A stretch of 50,945 nucleotides of DNA, taken from Porticoccus sp038143955 (GTDB lineage Bacteria > Pseudomonadota > Gammaproteobacteria > Pseudomonadales > Porticoccaceae). The notes under the pieces were generated by a model. That model saw nothing but the letters and a program-made list of their open reading frames with translations. It was not told where the DNA came from and did no database searches. The first letter of the stretch is position 1, and each line of letters begins with the position of its first letter. The position numbers and the translations under genes were made by a program. Where the stretch lies: the NCBI GenBank assembly GCA_038143955.1, contig JAYQMT010000001.1, positions 1-50,945 of the forward strand. Direction: 5' to 3'. Positions 28,888 to 38,905 of the stretch are shown one piece after another.

Positions 28888-29120
28888 GCTATCTGGCTGC
28901 CTTTTTGTCAGATCATGGCGTTCACTGTAATACAACTTATCCTGGTGGTGAAGTTAACACATGGGATAAAAAGTTTGTTCAGCGTTTGAGCGCCCTAATT
29001 CCACTTGGTCAAATGGCTAGGAAAGATGTGCCGTGCAGCAATGAAATCCCTTAGTTCCACGCTTACGGCTAAATTGATGGCCAGAATGTGCTTATTGTTG
29101 CAGGTAGCTCAAGACTATAA
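28854..29120 (+). pseudogene. Remnant: first codons of a P-loop gene joined to a decayed SDR 3' end
   Basis: After the ATG at 28854 the sequence starts MPKAIYYLGL, like the P-loop gene at 32884, and then continues as the C-terminal quarter of the SDR encoded at 22811: YLAAFLSDHGVHCN, PGGEVNTWDKKFVQRLSALI, PLGQMARKDV, then after two stop codons DGQNVLIVAGSSRL. Compared with the intact SDR (FVQRLSSLIPIGRMAKRD, NGQNVVIDGGRSSL) the end is degraded and the catalytic half is absent. Similarity also continues past the stop (CACAAATATAAATCTT). A non-functional recombination product. Confidence 0.8.
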
Positions 29121-29156
29121 GCCTCAGCACAAATATAAATCTTAATTTTTAATTTC

Positions 29157-31182
29157 ATGAACAAGGTAGGTTATAGATTGTCCTCTTATAGACCAGAAAT
29201 TGATGGTTTACGAGCTATTGCTGTAGTGAGTGTCATTCTTTATCACTCAAAGATGGTGCTTTTTGGTAGAGATTGGTTTGAGGGTGGCTTTATTGGCGTT
29301 GATATCTTCTTTGTGATTAGTGGATATCTAATAACTCGCATAATTTTGTCTGAGCTTGAATTAAAAGGGTCGTTTAGTTTTCTGAATTTTTACGAGCGAC
29401 GAGCACGACGCATTCTACCAATGCTATTTGTTGTGATTTTTGTTTCGATACCATTTGCATGGCAAAAGCTTGTACCTTCAAATTTTGTTGAATACGCTGA
29501 AAGTATTCTTGCTTCACTTTTTTCGTCTCAAACTTCTTCTTCTATTTTACTACTACTGAGTATGGTACTAGAAAGTGCTTTGCTAAAGCCGTTTTTACAC
29601 ACGTGGAGCTTGGGTATTGAAGAGCAGTTCTATTTAGTTTTTCCAATCTTAGCGATAATAACATTCAAGTATTTTCGTAAGCACTTCTTAACTATCCTCG
29701 TTGGCCTGTCTTTGCTCAGCCTTCAATTTGCAGAGTTGATGGCAGTTCAAAACCCTGATTTAAATTTCTATCTTCCTTTCAGCCGTTTTTGGAGTTGGCT
29801 GTGGGTTCGATGCTTGCCTATAGAGAGCTGTATTACAAATCTTCAAATGAGGGCGTTGCTTCAAAATCTCTTCCGATGATTGGTCTATATTTAATCGCAT
29901 ACAGTATTTTGTTCTTTGACGCAAAAACACCACACCCAAGTTTTTATACACTTCTACCAATCGTCGGTGTTGCGTTGATTATTGGGTTTGCTTCGAAAGA
30001 TGAATTAGTAGGCAAGGTATTAGGTAGCAAGCCATTAGTTTTAGTGGGGCTTGTTAGTTATTCCGCTTATTTATGGCACTTCCCTTTATTTGCATTCTCT
30101 CGCAGAGAGGAGAACCCTAGTAATTACGATATAGTTGAATTAAATTTTTTGACATTTATCCTCGCAACAATTTCATATCACTTTATCGAGCGCCCATTTA
30201 GGAAAAAAATGGGTAGGGGTATGTTTTTTATCTTTCATTGCCCTGTGTCACTTTTCATTAATCGCTGGTTTGTTATTGCTAAGCAATACGAAGGTTTCGC
30301 ATTTCGATACAAATACCAAATGAATCTGAGTTTAGATGTAAATGAATATGCACAAAACCACAAAAGATTTGCCCAGCAGATACAGAAAAAAACAAAGTTT
30401 GATGACCAAAAAATCAACGTACTTTTTGTTGGGAATTCACATGCTCGCGACTTGTTATCTGCCTTTTATCAAAACAGAGACAGACTTGATGGGTTTAATT
30501 TAAGAAGGGGTAATATTACTCAAATTAGCTGTTTTTGATCCGTTGGTAAGATGGATGATACCTTAAAAAGGAAGAAAAAATTTTATTCATCTTATGATTA
30601 TAGAAAATCAGATATCATTATTGTCTCCACCAGATTTCGAGAATCACAACACTGTAAACGTAATAGAGAGACTTTGAATACTTTTGCTGGGTTGCGTGCT
30701 TTGATAGAAAGAGTATTAAATGATGGAAAAAAAATTATTGTTTTCAGCAGTAATGTGGAGTTCCATTCACACCAGCGGCGTACATTGCTAGATCATAGAC
30801 TAAGTGAATTAGCAGATAGGGTTGGAGGCGTGGAGAACATTGGAATCGATGAATTTAATGCTCTTGTTGGGTTTTACCTCAAGAAATTTATTCTGATGCA
30901 AAGGCGTGGGTTAAGGAACTTAACTATAAAAGTGAAAAATATTGCTGATGATTTTGACGTTCCCTATGTTGATAAGTATCAACTGATCTGCTCGGACTAT
31001 AAAGAAAGTTGTATTGTTTTGACACCGAGTGGAGAAAAAGTTTTTGGGATGCTAGCCATTATACTAAAGATGGCGCAAAGTACATAGGTTCAATATTGTT
31101 AACTGACGAGTTCATTTATTTCTACGCAAGTTATCGAAGCAGTGAATCCAAATGTTTTAAATATTGCGTTTCCTTAAGCTGA
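29157..31182 (+). CDS. OafA/YrhL-like acyltransferase with C-terminal SGNH domain
   Basis: AT3-SGNH protein of about 670 residues that O-acetylates polysaccharide across the inner membrane. The AT3 part starts YRPEIDGLRAIAVVSVILYH (catalytic His), then GGFIGVDIFFVISGYLITRI, FYERRARRILPMLF (R-x10-H-type region), LHTWSLGIEEQFYLVFPILA, FSRFWELAVGSMLAYRE and VSYSAYLWHFPLFAFSR. The periplasmic SGNH domain has INVLFVGNSHARDLLSAFY with the Ser, and ends WDASHYTKDGAKYIGSILL with the Asp-x-x-His pair. Frame slips near 29790, 30210, 30530 and 31045. Acetyl donors come from the cytoplasm; the acceptor is presumably this cluster's glycan. Confidence 0.88.
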
Positions 31183-31504
31183 CACATTGAGGTGGATGTG
31201 TGCTCATTTATAAAATTCTTGTCCATAAATTTATTTAAATTATTTCCTTTCTTCAAGGTTGCTTGAGTTGGAAGATTCCCTTGAAGGGATTAAAGGACTA
31301 TTTAAAATCGGTTGGATCCCCTGGTATTGACACGACCGGCTAATCCACCTTATTTTCAATAACCCAATTCTTCGAAACTAGTATCTCGTTGCGACTAAAC
31401 ATTAATAATGTGAAGCCGCGGTTAAGCATCCCTAAACAAGAGACTATTTTAAAGTTTTTGGAAAATCAGTAAAATTATGAACCTGGCATCACAGAGGAAA
31501 TCAA
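31183..31504 (+). other. About 320 bases with no supported gene
   Basis: Stops in all frames. A short palindromic TCCCTTGAAGGGA lies near 31274 without a following T run, so it is not a convincing terminator. Nothing else stands out. Confidence 0.4.
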
Positions 31505-32359
31505 ATGGGAATTAGTTATCATCCGCTACACTTTCTTCTTTATTCGAAAAAGAAAAAGCGTTCAACAACACTCTACTTATTGGTAGGCAAGTTTTACGCT
31601 TACTGAAGAAAAAGATATCAAAAGGATTCTTGGAGACAAGTATTACAGGAAAGGCGAGGAATATTGTGAAGACTTGCTCGTGTCGCATTTTGGAGCCACC
31701 AATGTCGAATCAGTTGATAACTCAAGTTTTCAGGGAGCGACACATATCCATGATATGAACAAAAGAGTACCTCACGATCTAGAGAGCAGATACGATACGG
31801 TTATTGATAGCGGTACGCTTGAACACATTTATAATATCCCAGAAGCGCTTAAGAACTGTTCTTTAATGTGCAAACTTGGAGGTCAGATATTACATATACT
31901 TCCAGCAAACAACTATTGCGGCCACGGTTTTTGGCAGATATCTCCAGAGTTATTTTTCTCGCTATATACTGCCGAGAACGGCTATCAAGATACTGAAATA
32001 TTTATGTCAAAACTATTGATAAGTCAAAGTGGTTCCGCGTAAAAAAACCAACCAAAAGGGGCAAAGAATAAATATATTGTCATCCACTGGCATATATTCT
32101 AGTCAGAACAACACTTACCGGTAACCAATTCACACATACTAATGTTCAGCAGAGTGATTATCTGTTCTCATGGGAAGGAAATGAGGGTAGTGGATTTTCG
32201 AAGGACTTCAGCTATTAAGAAAAATTTAAAAAAAAATGGCGGATATTATATGATCTTAGCTCTTGGGCTTATGGGTTTTGGAAAGCTAAAAGAGCTGCAG
32301 TGGGCAGACACAATCCCCACCTAGAAAAAGTCAAGCTTAAAGATTTGAGAAAAGCATAG
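31505..32359 (+). CDS. SAM-dependent methyltransferase-like protein
   Basis: About 280 residues, with frame slips near 31590, 32030, 32070, 32215 and 32270. Start GISYHPLHFLLYSKKKK, then TLLIGRQVLRLTEEKDIKRI, ESVDNSSFQGATHIHDMN, and DTVIDSGTLEHIYNIPEALK, the motif II/III region of class I methyltransferases. CKLGGQILHILPANNYCGHG follows. The glycine-rich SAM loop is not typical. The C-terminus reads SSWAYGFWKAKRAAVGRHNP. Substrate unknown; such proteins recur in O-antigen clusters. Confidence 0.6.
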
Positions 32360-32841
32360 TAAATTATCGTAAAATAATTGCAGAGACAGTTACTTTTATT
32401 ATTTTAAGGTTCCAATTATTAACTTATGGCAAGTGAATTAGATTATGAAATGATATTGTCTTTAGACTGTCTATGTTAAGTGTCAGACGTTAGAACGCAA
32501 TCGTCTATGTTGCTTCCTATGCTTAACCTGAATTTTAAGTAAAGAATCTTCTTGGTCGCGTTGTATGACTCGTTAAAGTTGAGGTTCTTTGTGCAGTTAG
32601 ATCAATCCAGTTATAACGTATTCATCTACTGGTTGCTTTAGGGCTGCACTCCCAAGGGTAGTTATGAATAGTAAACAAAAAACGTACATTTTGCTAATCG
32701 AGATCATTTTGCAAATCAAAAAAAGTGGGATACTCATATCAGAAATTTTTTTGGTTTTGAGCTATTCTAGATGGAGAACTCTGTTAAAAAGCTGTTAATT
32801 AATTTACTGGCGTTTTCAATCGCTTTTAAGCAGAATAAAGT
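32360..32841 (+). other. About 480 bases of degraded sequence
   Basis: No open gene. Around 32690-32860 there are short protein-like pieces: FANRDHFANQKKWDTHIRNF ending at a TAG, followed at once by an ATG reading MENSVKKLLINLLA. They look like the end of one gene and the start of another, cut off by the repeat at 32842. I do not recognise either. Confidence 0.4.
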
Positions 32842-32911
32842 CTACGTGCTGCAACGCATGGACTAATATGCAAGGTTGTAATTATGCCTAAGGCGATTGA
32901 GTATCTTGGAT
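32842..32911 (+). repeat. Direct repeat, copy B
   Basis: Second copy of the 70-base segment at 28814 (TACGTGCTGCAA, then ATGCAAGGTTGTAA, then ATGCCTAAGGCGATT, then TATCTTGGATT). Here only the last few codons of the kinase-like gene are present (WTNMQGCNYA and stop, after one base correction), but the following P-loop gene continues, the mirror image of copy A. Confidence 0.75.
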
Positions 32912-33513
32912 TACCTGCAGTTGGAAAGTCATGGCAGCTTAATAATGGCTATTGCACTAAAGTTGGCGCCACTCCAGTGTCCAGTGCCAATTGGTAGTAG
33001 TCTTACAAAAGCAATAAACACTATTATAGGTGTGGTTAGTAGGCCTAGATTGTTTTTTTTATTATTATGGTTTCTTTCCAGTCCATCAGCTTTTCATATT
33101 AAGACATCGGTCAGACCTATTTTTTGTTGTTCCAGAACGAATAGGAAGACTAGTTAGGAATTAACCAAATAATTGATCGAAGACAAATTCATACTGACGA
33201 AGGAGCTTTGCAATTTCTATGGCGTGTGTTTTACGAAAAAAAACTTACAAGTAGGAATTTGAAATTATTAAAAAAATGCCTCATTGCATTAAAGGTTGAG
33301 CCTGGTTCAGTTGTGTATTTTTAGTTGTAATAAGAATAAACACCGAGAAGAGAATTCATAGGCGCTCAAAAAAACAAACTTTTGATCAAAATGCTATTGC
33401 GGGCAATATGAATGACTTCAAGCGTGGAAGATTATGGATGGCGTATCTTCCTAAAAAATTTAAGAGACTTGGGTATTAAGCCACTCATTTCAAGGCCTGA
33501 TGTAATTGGGTAA
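32884..33513 (+). CDS. P-loop NTPase/kinase-like protein, frame-broken
   Basis: Starts MPKAIEYLGLPAVGKSW, with a Walker A-like loop GLPAVGKS at residues 9-16. After frame slips near 32935, 33115, 33160, 33310 and 33430 it continues with SLTKAINTIIGVVSRPRLFF, VVPERIGRLVR, IDRRQIHTDEGALQFLWRVF, KCLIALKVEPGSVVYF, TEKRIHRRSKKQTF and ends ISRPDVIG. About 208 residues. The layout resembles small P-loop kinases or sulfotransferase-fold proteins, but the family is not clear. Copy A of the repeat shows that it once directly followed the nucleotidyltransferase/thymidylate-kinase-like gene. Confidence 0.5.
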
Positions 33514-33576
33514 TTCTATGAGAAAATTGAAATAGTCGTCTATAACGTTATTAAAAACACTCCATTTTAAAAGATT

Positions 33577-34733
33577 TTGTTAAATATATTTACCCAGTTG
33601 TCGCTTTCTTTTTTTGTACGAAAAAAACATTTTTCGATTAGACCAATCATTACCCGTAAAAATGCTTTTTTGGCTTCGACAAATCACCTTGGTCGCCATC
33701 TGGAAGTATGCTTCTGGCCCATGTATTTTCTGGTAAAAAATGAGTCTCTTGCTACAAACAAACCTGTAGAGGTTGTGATTTTTTCAGGAAATGATTGGCT
33801 AGAGAGGCAAGTAATTGCTGATACGCGTGCATGGAACTGGCAGCAAGGTTCACAGCTACTATGGCTTGATGATGCGCATTTGCTGTTTAACGATTTTCAG
33901 AGCAGGAAATGTGTAGCCAAGGATTTTGGTATTGATGGTCAACTAAAGGGCAACTTACCTTTCCCTATAGGTGCCGTTCATGCGGGCACGCAGATGTACG
34001 TTTCATTTTGTTGTAAAACGTTTGGGGCGTAATGCCTGGGTATGGATACAACTTTTAAGCAAAACAATGCTAGTTCAAACCTGAAACGGATGGAGCTTGT
34101 TATCGGTCACATAGAAAATCCGGATGATTTTTGGAGACTGGATTGTAATGATTTGGGGACACGTGATTGGTCCATTGGTGCTCAATTACTGTGTTTCACG
34201 CCTCAGTTTTCACCATCTGGCCGGCATCTAGCCTTTATGAAAAGATTAAATCCAAAAAGGAAGGAGGCTTAAATCTGAGATTTTTTATTGGATCTTCAAA
34301 CACAATCAAGTAAGTGCGTTTCCATTTCAGGACATGGTTTCACACTACTGTTTTATTAATGATAGTACTTTGCTCGCTTATGGAAGTATTTCTGGAGAGA
34401 ATGGCTTCTATATTGTTGATATAACAACTATGTCGCATGAAAAGGTAACTGAGTCTCTCAATGATCGAGATGGGCACCCTACTTGTTCTACTGATGGTGT
34501 TGTTGCTTTTGATACCTATCCTGATGGCAGCAGACATCAGGAGCTTTATTTATGGAGAAATCGTAAAGCTCAAGCTAATAAGATAGCTACGTTGTATGCG
34601 CCATTATCATTTAGAGGATCGGCTGAGCAGATTTACATCCTCGTATTAGTCCTGATGAAATATCTTTGTTTTTGATAATAGTTTCTCTGGAGTTCGTTCA
34701 CTATCCACAATGATTCTGCTCGATGAAGCATAA
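33577..34733 (+). CDS. Beta-propeller (TolB/oligogalacturonate-lyase-like) protein
   Basis: About 385 residues with repeating W/D-rich beta-strand units: TRAWNWQQGSQLLWLDDAHL then LFNDF, DFWRLDCNDLGTRDWSIG, FSPSGRHLAF, SHYCFINDSTLLAYGSISGE, DRDGHPTCSTDGVVAFDTYP, and the last unit LHPRISPDEISLFFDNSFSG. Spaced H-P-x-x-S-x-D-G-like motifs are those of TolB-type propellers and oligogalacturonate lyases. Frame slips near 34020, 34250, 34280 and 34640. No clear signal peptide, so cytoplasmic action is likely. Propellers of this sort occur in polysaccharide loci, but their role is not established; uronate eliminase or sugar-binding activity is possible. Confidence 0.65.
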
Positions 34734-35508
34734 ACTCGTATCTATCATTACCCCGCTGTATAATGGTAGTTCATTCATATCTGACACTATTAAGTCTGTT
34801 CAAAAGCAAACATTTAAGGACTGGAAATGATAGTAGTGGATGACTGTTCTACAGATGGCTCTGCTGCAGTTGTTCGTACCTTTTCAGATTATAGTCCCCG
34901 TATTAAATTGATTCTATTGAATGTGAATTCGGGTGCGGCGGTAGCCCGTAACAAAGGCATAGAGGTAGCAGAAGGGCGTTATATTGCCTTTTTAGATAGT
35001 GACGACCTTTGGCTGCCTCAAAAGCTTGAAAGGCAATTAGCCTTTATGAAGGCGAATGACTATTCATTTGTTTTTTCAGCGTATGACAAGATTGATCAAA
35101 GAAGGTCATGTCTTTGGGCGTGTTGGTGTACCGGATAAGGTTTCCTATGCTGATTTATTAAAGATTCCCTCGATTGGTTGTTTAACAGCAATATACGATA
35201 CGGATTACTTTGAAACGGTCTACATGCCATTAATACGTAAGCGTCAAGATTTGGGATTGTGGTTAAAGTTGTTAAAAAAGACAAATTATGCCTACGGCTT
35301 AAATGAATCGCTTGCGCAGTATCGTGTGCGCACTGATTCAATTTCGGCAAATAAGGCGAATGCCGCCATATTTACTTGGCTCTTGTATCGTGAAGTGGAA
35401 GGGCTAAGTTTGATTAAATCTTGTTATTACTTTACCCACTATGCTGTGAATGGTTTATTGCGTACTAAGTTACCAGCCCTAGCGAGGGTGTTGGGAGTGT
35501 TGCATTGA
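34723..35508 (+). CDS. Glycosyltransferase family 2
   Basis: GT-A enzyme of about 261 residues: LVSIITPLYNGSSFISDTIK, a break at 34828 (TGA inside W-x-M), IVVDDCSTDGSAAVVRTF, NSGAAVARNKGIEVAEGRYI and AFLDSDDLWLPQKLERQLAF (the DxD metal site). The C-terminal half has QDLGLWLKLLKKTNYAYGLN and LAQYRVRTDSISANKA. Frame slips near 34828 and 35090. The start overlaps the previous stop by 11 bases; the TGA at its end overlaps the TTG start of the epimerase gene. Confidence 0.88.
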
Positions 35509-36492
35509 TTCTCTTAACAGGCGCAACTGGTTTTTTAGGCTCGTCATTAGTTCAGCGTTTTATAATGGATGGAAGTAATGTGGTTTGTTTGGTTCGTAAA
35601 AAATCAGGTTTTATTCCAGCTTTGGGTATAAAGCAAGTTGTTGGGGATTTAATGGACTTTAATGTTCCAGAATTCTGCGGCAGCTCACAGGCCCCTAAAA
35701 GATTATGTTTTGTAGATTGGGCCAATCTTCGCTTGTGGTCACATTGGAAAACACTGACGTCGTAGTGCATGCGGCCGCCCGAGCACATATTATTCGCGAT
35801 GAGGTTGGTGATGCTTTGGAGAAGTATCGCAAGATAAATCGTGATGCAACCATGGCATTGGCTCGATTAGCGGCAGAAGCTGGCGTTAAAAGGTTTGTAT
35901 TTGAGTTCAATTGGAGTAAATGGCAATCAAAATATCAAACCATTTTTAGAATCGGATAAACCTTGTCCACACGATCCTTATTCAGTATCAAATTTGAGGC
36001 TGAACAACGGTTGCTGGAATTAGCAAAAGAAACTGGCATGGAAGTGGTGATTATTCGTCCACCGTTAGTTTATGGTCCAAATGCGCCAGGAAACTTTGGT
36101 AGTTTAGTTAAGTGGGTTAATAAGGTTTACCCACTTACATTTAGGATCATTCATAATCAACGTTCATTAATCGCGCTAGATAATTTGAGTGGATTTGTTG
36201 CCTTGTGTGCTAACAGTGAGCGTTCGCCTAGAGCAGCCAACGAGGTGTTTTGATCTCTGATGGCGTGGATATTTCGACTTCCGATTTGTTGCGAAAAGTG
36301 GCTAAAGCTCATGGCGTCAAGTTGAATTTGTTGCCGTTGCCTGTTGGTTTAATGAGGTTTGTTGCTAATTTATTCGGTAAAGGTGCATTGGCGGACCGTT
36401 TGTTGGAAATTTACAGGTGGATAGTTCTAAAGCAAAGGGATTTATTAGGATGGCAACCGGTGTCCACAATGGAAAAACAGTTAAGAAAATAG
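35505..36492 (+). CDS. NAD-dependent sugar epimerase/dehydratase (WbpV/GalE-like)
   Basis: Extended SDR of about 325 residues: ILLTGATGFLGSSLVQRFIM, VVGDLMDF, DVVVHAAARAHIIRDEVGDA, then SSIGVNGNQN, HDPYSVSKFEAEQRLLELAK holding the Tyr-x-x-x-Lys pair, VIIRPPLVYGPNAPGNFGSL, ALDNLSGFVALC and LLGWQPVSTMEKQL. Frame slips near 35700, 35905, 35985, 36251 and 36420. Enzymes of this subfamily sit next to the initiating sugar transferase (here at 36548) and supply UDP-sugars with 4-epimer configuration. TTG start overlapping the upstream stop. Confidence 0.85.
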
Positions 36493-36547
36493 CTACTTTA
36501 AATGTTTCTTAAGCTTGAATTTGTAACTTTAAATAGAGTCGTAGTTA

Positions 36548-37119
36548 ATGATTCGATTTTTAGATTTAGTCTTTTCTTTACTTGGCCTACTCTTTGGCTT
36601 TCCAATATTATTGTTTTTATTTCTAATTGGTTTATTCAACTCTGGATCACCACTTTTTTTTTCAGAAGCGATTGGGCCTTAATCAAAAGCCGTTTACTAT
36701 AGTGAAGTTTCGTACTATGTCTAAAGATACGGCTTCTTAGCTAGTCATTTAGCGAGCAGCTCTTCAATAACCTTCATGGGTGGCTTTCTTCGTAAAACAA
36801 AATTAGATGAGTTGCCTCAGCTATGGAATGTACAAGGTGAGATGAGTTTGGTTGGGCCTCGTCCAAATCTTTTCAATCAAAAAGATGTCATTAAGGCTCG
36901 TGGAGCATTAGGTGTTTATGGTGTTCGACCAGGTATTACTGGTCTAGCGCAAATTAAAAAGATTGATATGTCCATTTCTACTATGTCTGAACAAATATAT
37001 TTTGGCCAAAACCGATGCCGAAATGATTTCTAACATGTCAGTGTTTTTTTAACGTTTTTTCTATAAAGTAAATTTATTTTTTAACAATTGTTGGAAAAGG
37101 CCAGGGCAAAGTTAGTTAA
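36548..37119 (+). CDS. PglC/WcaJ-like initiating sugar-phosphate transferase
   Basis: Transfers a sugar-1-phosphate from UDP-sugar to undecaprenyl phosphate. A single membrane-entering helix (FLDLVFSLLGLLFGFPILLF) is followed by LGLNQKPFTIVKFRTMSKDT, GGFLRKTKLDELPQLWNVQG, EMSLVGPRPNLFNQKDVIKA and VYGVRPGITGLAQIKKIDMS. The end, LAKTDAEMI then FLTIVGKGQGKVS, is typical of the family. About 190 residues, the short monotopic PglC class. Frame slips near 36665, 36740, 37015 and 37050. Its TAA at 37117-37119 coincides with the junction to block C. Last gene of the plus-strand cluster. Confidence 0.88.
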
Positions 37120-37125
37120 ATCACC
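37117..37125. other. Tail-to-tail junction between two gene clusters
   Basis: The plus-strand sugar transferase ends with TAA at 37117-37119. On the minus strand the CapD-like dehydratase reads IIGLRPG up to about 37121, where the family continues with E-K-L, and then runs into the antisense of the transferase tail. There is no intergenic space. Strand, gene content and base composition all change here. Confidence 0.75.
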
Positions 37126-38797
37126 TGGTCTAAGTCCTATTATCTTGATTGCAATCTCATGATCTTTAAGAATTTTCGTTTTCATTTAAAATTGGATTTT
37201 TTCCATTTAGGTAAATCATTCTGTTTTGCTAAATCCAGGATTTTAATTGGACTTTCCCATATCTAAAACAAATATTTCACCCCCTTTAGCGATTGATCCT
37301 GCCTGTATTACTAACTGCACTGCCTCAGGTATAGTCATAAAAAAACGAGTTACATCAAGGTGAGTTAAAGTAATTGGACCACCGCTTTCAATCTGTTTTT
37401 TAAAAAGTGGCACTACTGATCCCGAAGATCCCAATACATTACCAAAACGTACTATTGAAAAACAGGTGTCTTTTTGTTGCTTCGACATTGTTAGGCATAT
37501 AATTTCAGCAATTCGCTTGGATGCACCCATGAAATTCGTTGGGTTTACCGCTTTATCAGTTGAAACAAGAATAAAGTTTTTTACCTTCGCGCCAACGGAA
37601 AGCTCAGCGACATTCAATGTACCAAAAACATTATTATTAATACATTGAATTACATTTTGTTCCATCAAAGGAACATGTTTATATGCAGCAGCATGGTAAA
37701 TAGTATCAATTTTATAGCGATCAAAAAGATTTTTAATAAACAATCTATCCTGTACCGAGCCAATCACAGGAATGATATCTAACTCATAGTTCAGATGAAT
37801 AAGTTTTTAGTTCTTCAAATAATTTATAGATTGAAAATTCTGATATATCTAGCAGGATAAGTTTTTTAGGTTTCAGAAAAATTATTTGTCGGCACAACTC
37901 GCTACCAATAGATCCACCAGCTCCCGTCACTAGAATTGTTTTGTTTGAAATTATTTTTGCCATAAGTTTATTGTTAGGCTCAACTGGCTCGCGACCTAGT
38001 AAATCCTCAATTTTAACATCTTTCAGATGATCAATTTTAAATTGAGTATCTATTAGTTTTGATATGCTAGGTATGACTTTTACCTTAATCGGATAATCTG
38101 ATAATATATCTAATACTTGTTGGCGGATGTAATCGACTTTGAATGAGATCGCTAAAAACATAGTTTTTATGTCTTTGCTTATAAATTTTTCCTTTGCTCG
38201 ATTGAAATTAATAACATCAATACCACTAAGATTTTTACCATCTAGGTCGGGATTATCGTCAATAAATAGTTTAACTGAATAATTTGGGTTTTGTCTTAAT
38301 GCATCCATTAACTGGATACCAGCGGCACCTGCACCATAGATCGCAACATTTTCTCGATTTCTGTAGGATATATTTTGGCTAAGATAACGGATAAAAAGAC
38401 GCATGCCCGCCAGAAATATACACAAAATTATTCCAAAAATTAGGGAAACTGATATTGGTATCTTAAGATTAAGCAGCAAAATACCAGAAAGTAAAATTGC
38501 GGAAGAAAAAGCACTGCTAACAGCTATATTAATGGCAGTGCTGATTGAAACATAACGTGTAATGTTATTATAAAGCCCGTTCACTATAAAAATAAATAAG
38601 TTTACAATGATAGCTATTAAAAGCCCAATATAGGTATCAAATAGATAAAAGAAATCAGTGGTCTCAGAGTGTAAGGCTAAAGCAAGTAAAAAAGCAACTA
38701 TGATAGAAAAACAGTCATAAGCTATTTGAAGAAAATATTTCTTAGAACGTGAAAGAGAAAACAGCCACATTAATTTTTTTTTATTAAAAGTTATCAC
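37120..38797 (-). pseudogene. CapD/WbpM/FlaA1-like UDP-sugar 4,6-dehydratase, C-terminus missing
   Basis: Membrane-anchored dehydratase acting on UDP-GlcNAc. Four N-terminal helices (AYDCFSIIVAFLLALAL, YIGLLIAIIVNLFIFIVNGL and two more), then a first Rossmann domain VAIYGAGAAGIQLMDALRQN, and the catalytic SDR domain TILVTGAGGSIGSELCRQII, IYHAAAYKHVPLMEQN, ILVSTDKAVNPTNFMGASKR with the M-x-x-x-K active-site pattern, VRFGNVLGSSGSVVPLF and TRFFMTIPEAVQLVIQAG. The frame slips near 37785 and 37245; beyond it VLDMGKPIKILDLAK and AIKIIGLRPG are readable. Full-length homologues have 60-100 residues more, so it is cut by the junction at 37120. Confidence 0.88.
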
Positions 38798-38905
38798 TTA
38801 AGTTTCCAAATAATAAATTTATTGTTAAAATAAATTTTATAATTAGCAACTATTAAAATTGTTTAAGTCTATTTTAATAGTTTTAATTAATTTTATTTAG
38901 GCATA

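Noticed and set aside
31260..31300. Terminator after the acyltransferase gene
   Set aside because: The palindrome TCCCTTGAAGGGA has almost no loop and no T run follows.
28854..32911. Composite transposon bounded by the two direct repeats
   Set aside because: No transposase, terminal inverted repeats or short target duplication were seen; the repeats are gene-end segments, more like homologous or illegitimate recombination.
852..37119. Wholesale decay of the plus-strand cluster into pseudogenes
   Set aside because: Protein sequence on both sides of each break remains conserved at catalytic motifs, and many breaks are one-base changes in homopolymers, which points to read errors. Only the SDR remnant at 28854-29120 and the boundary genes look truly degraded or truncated.
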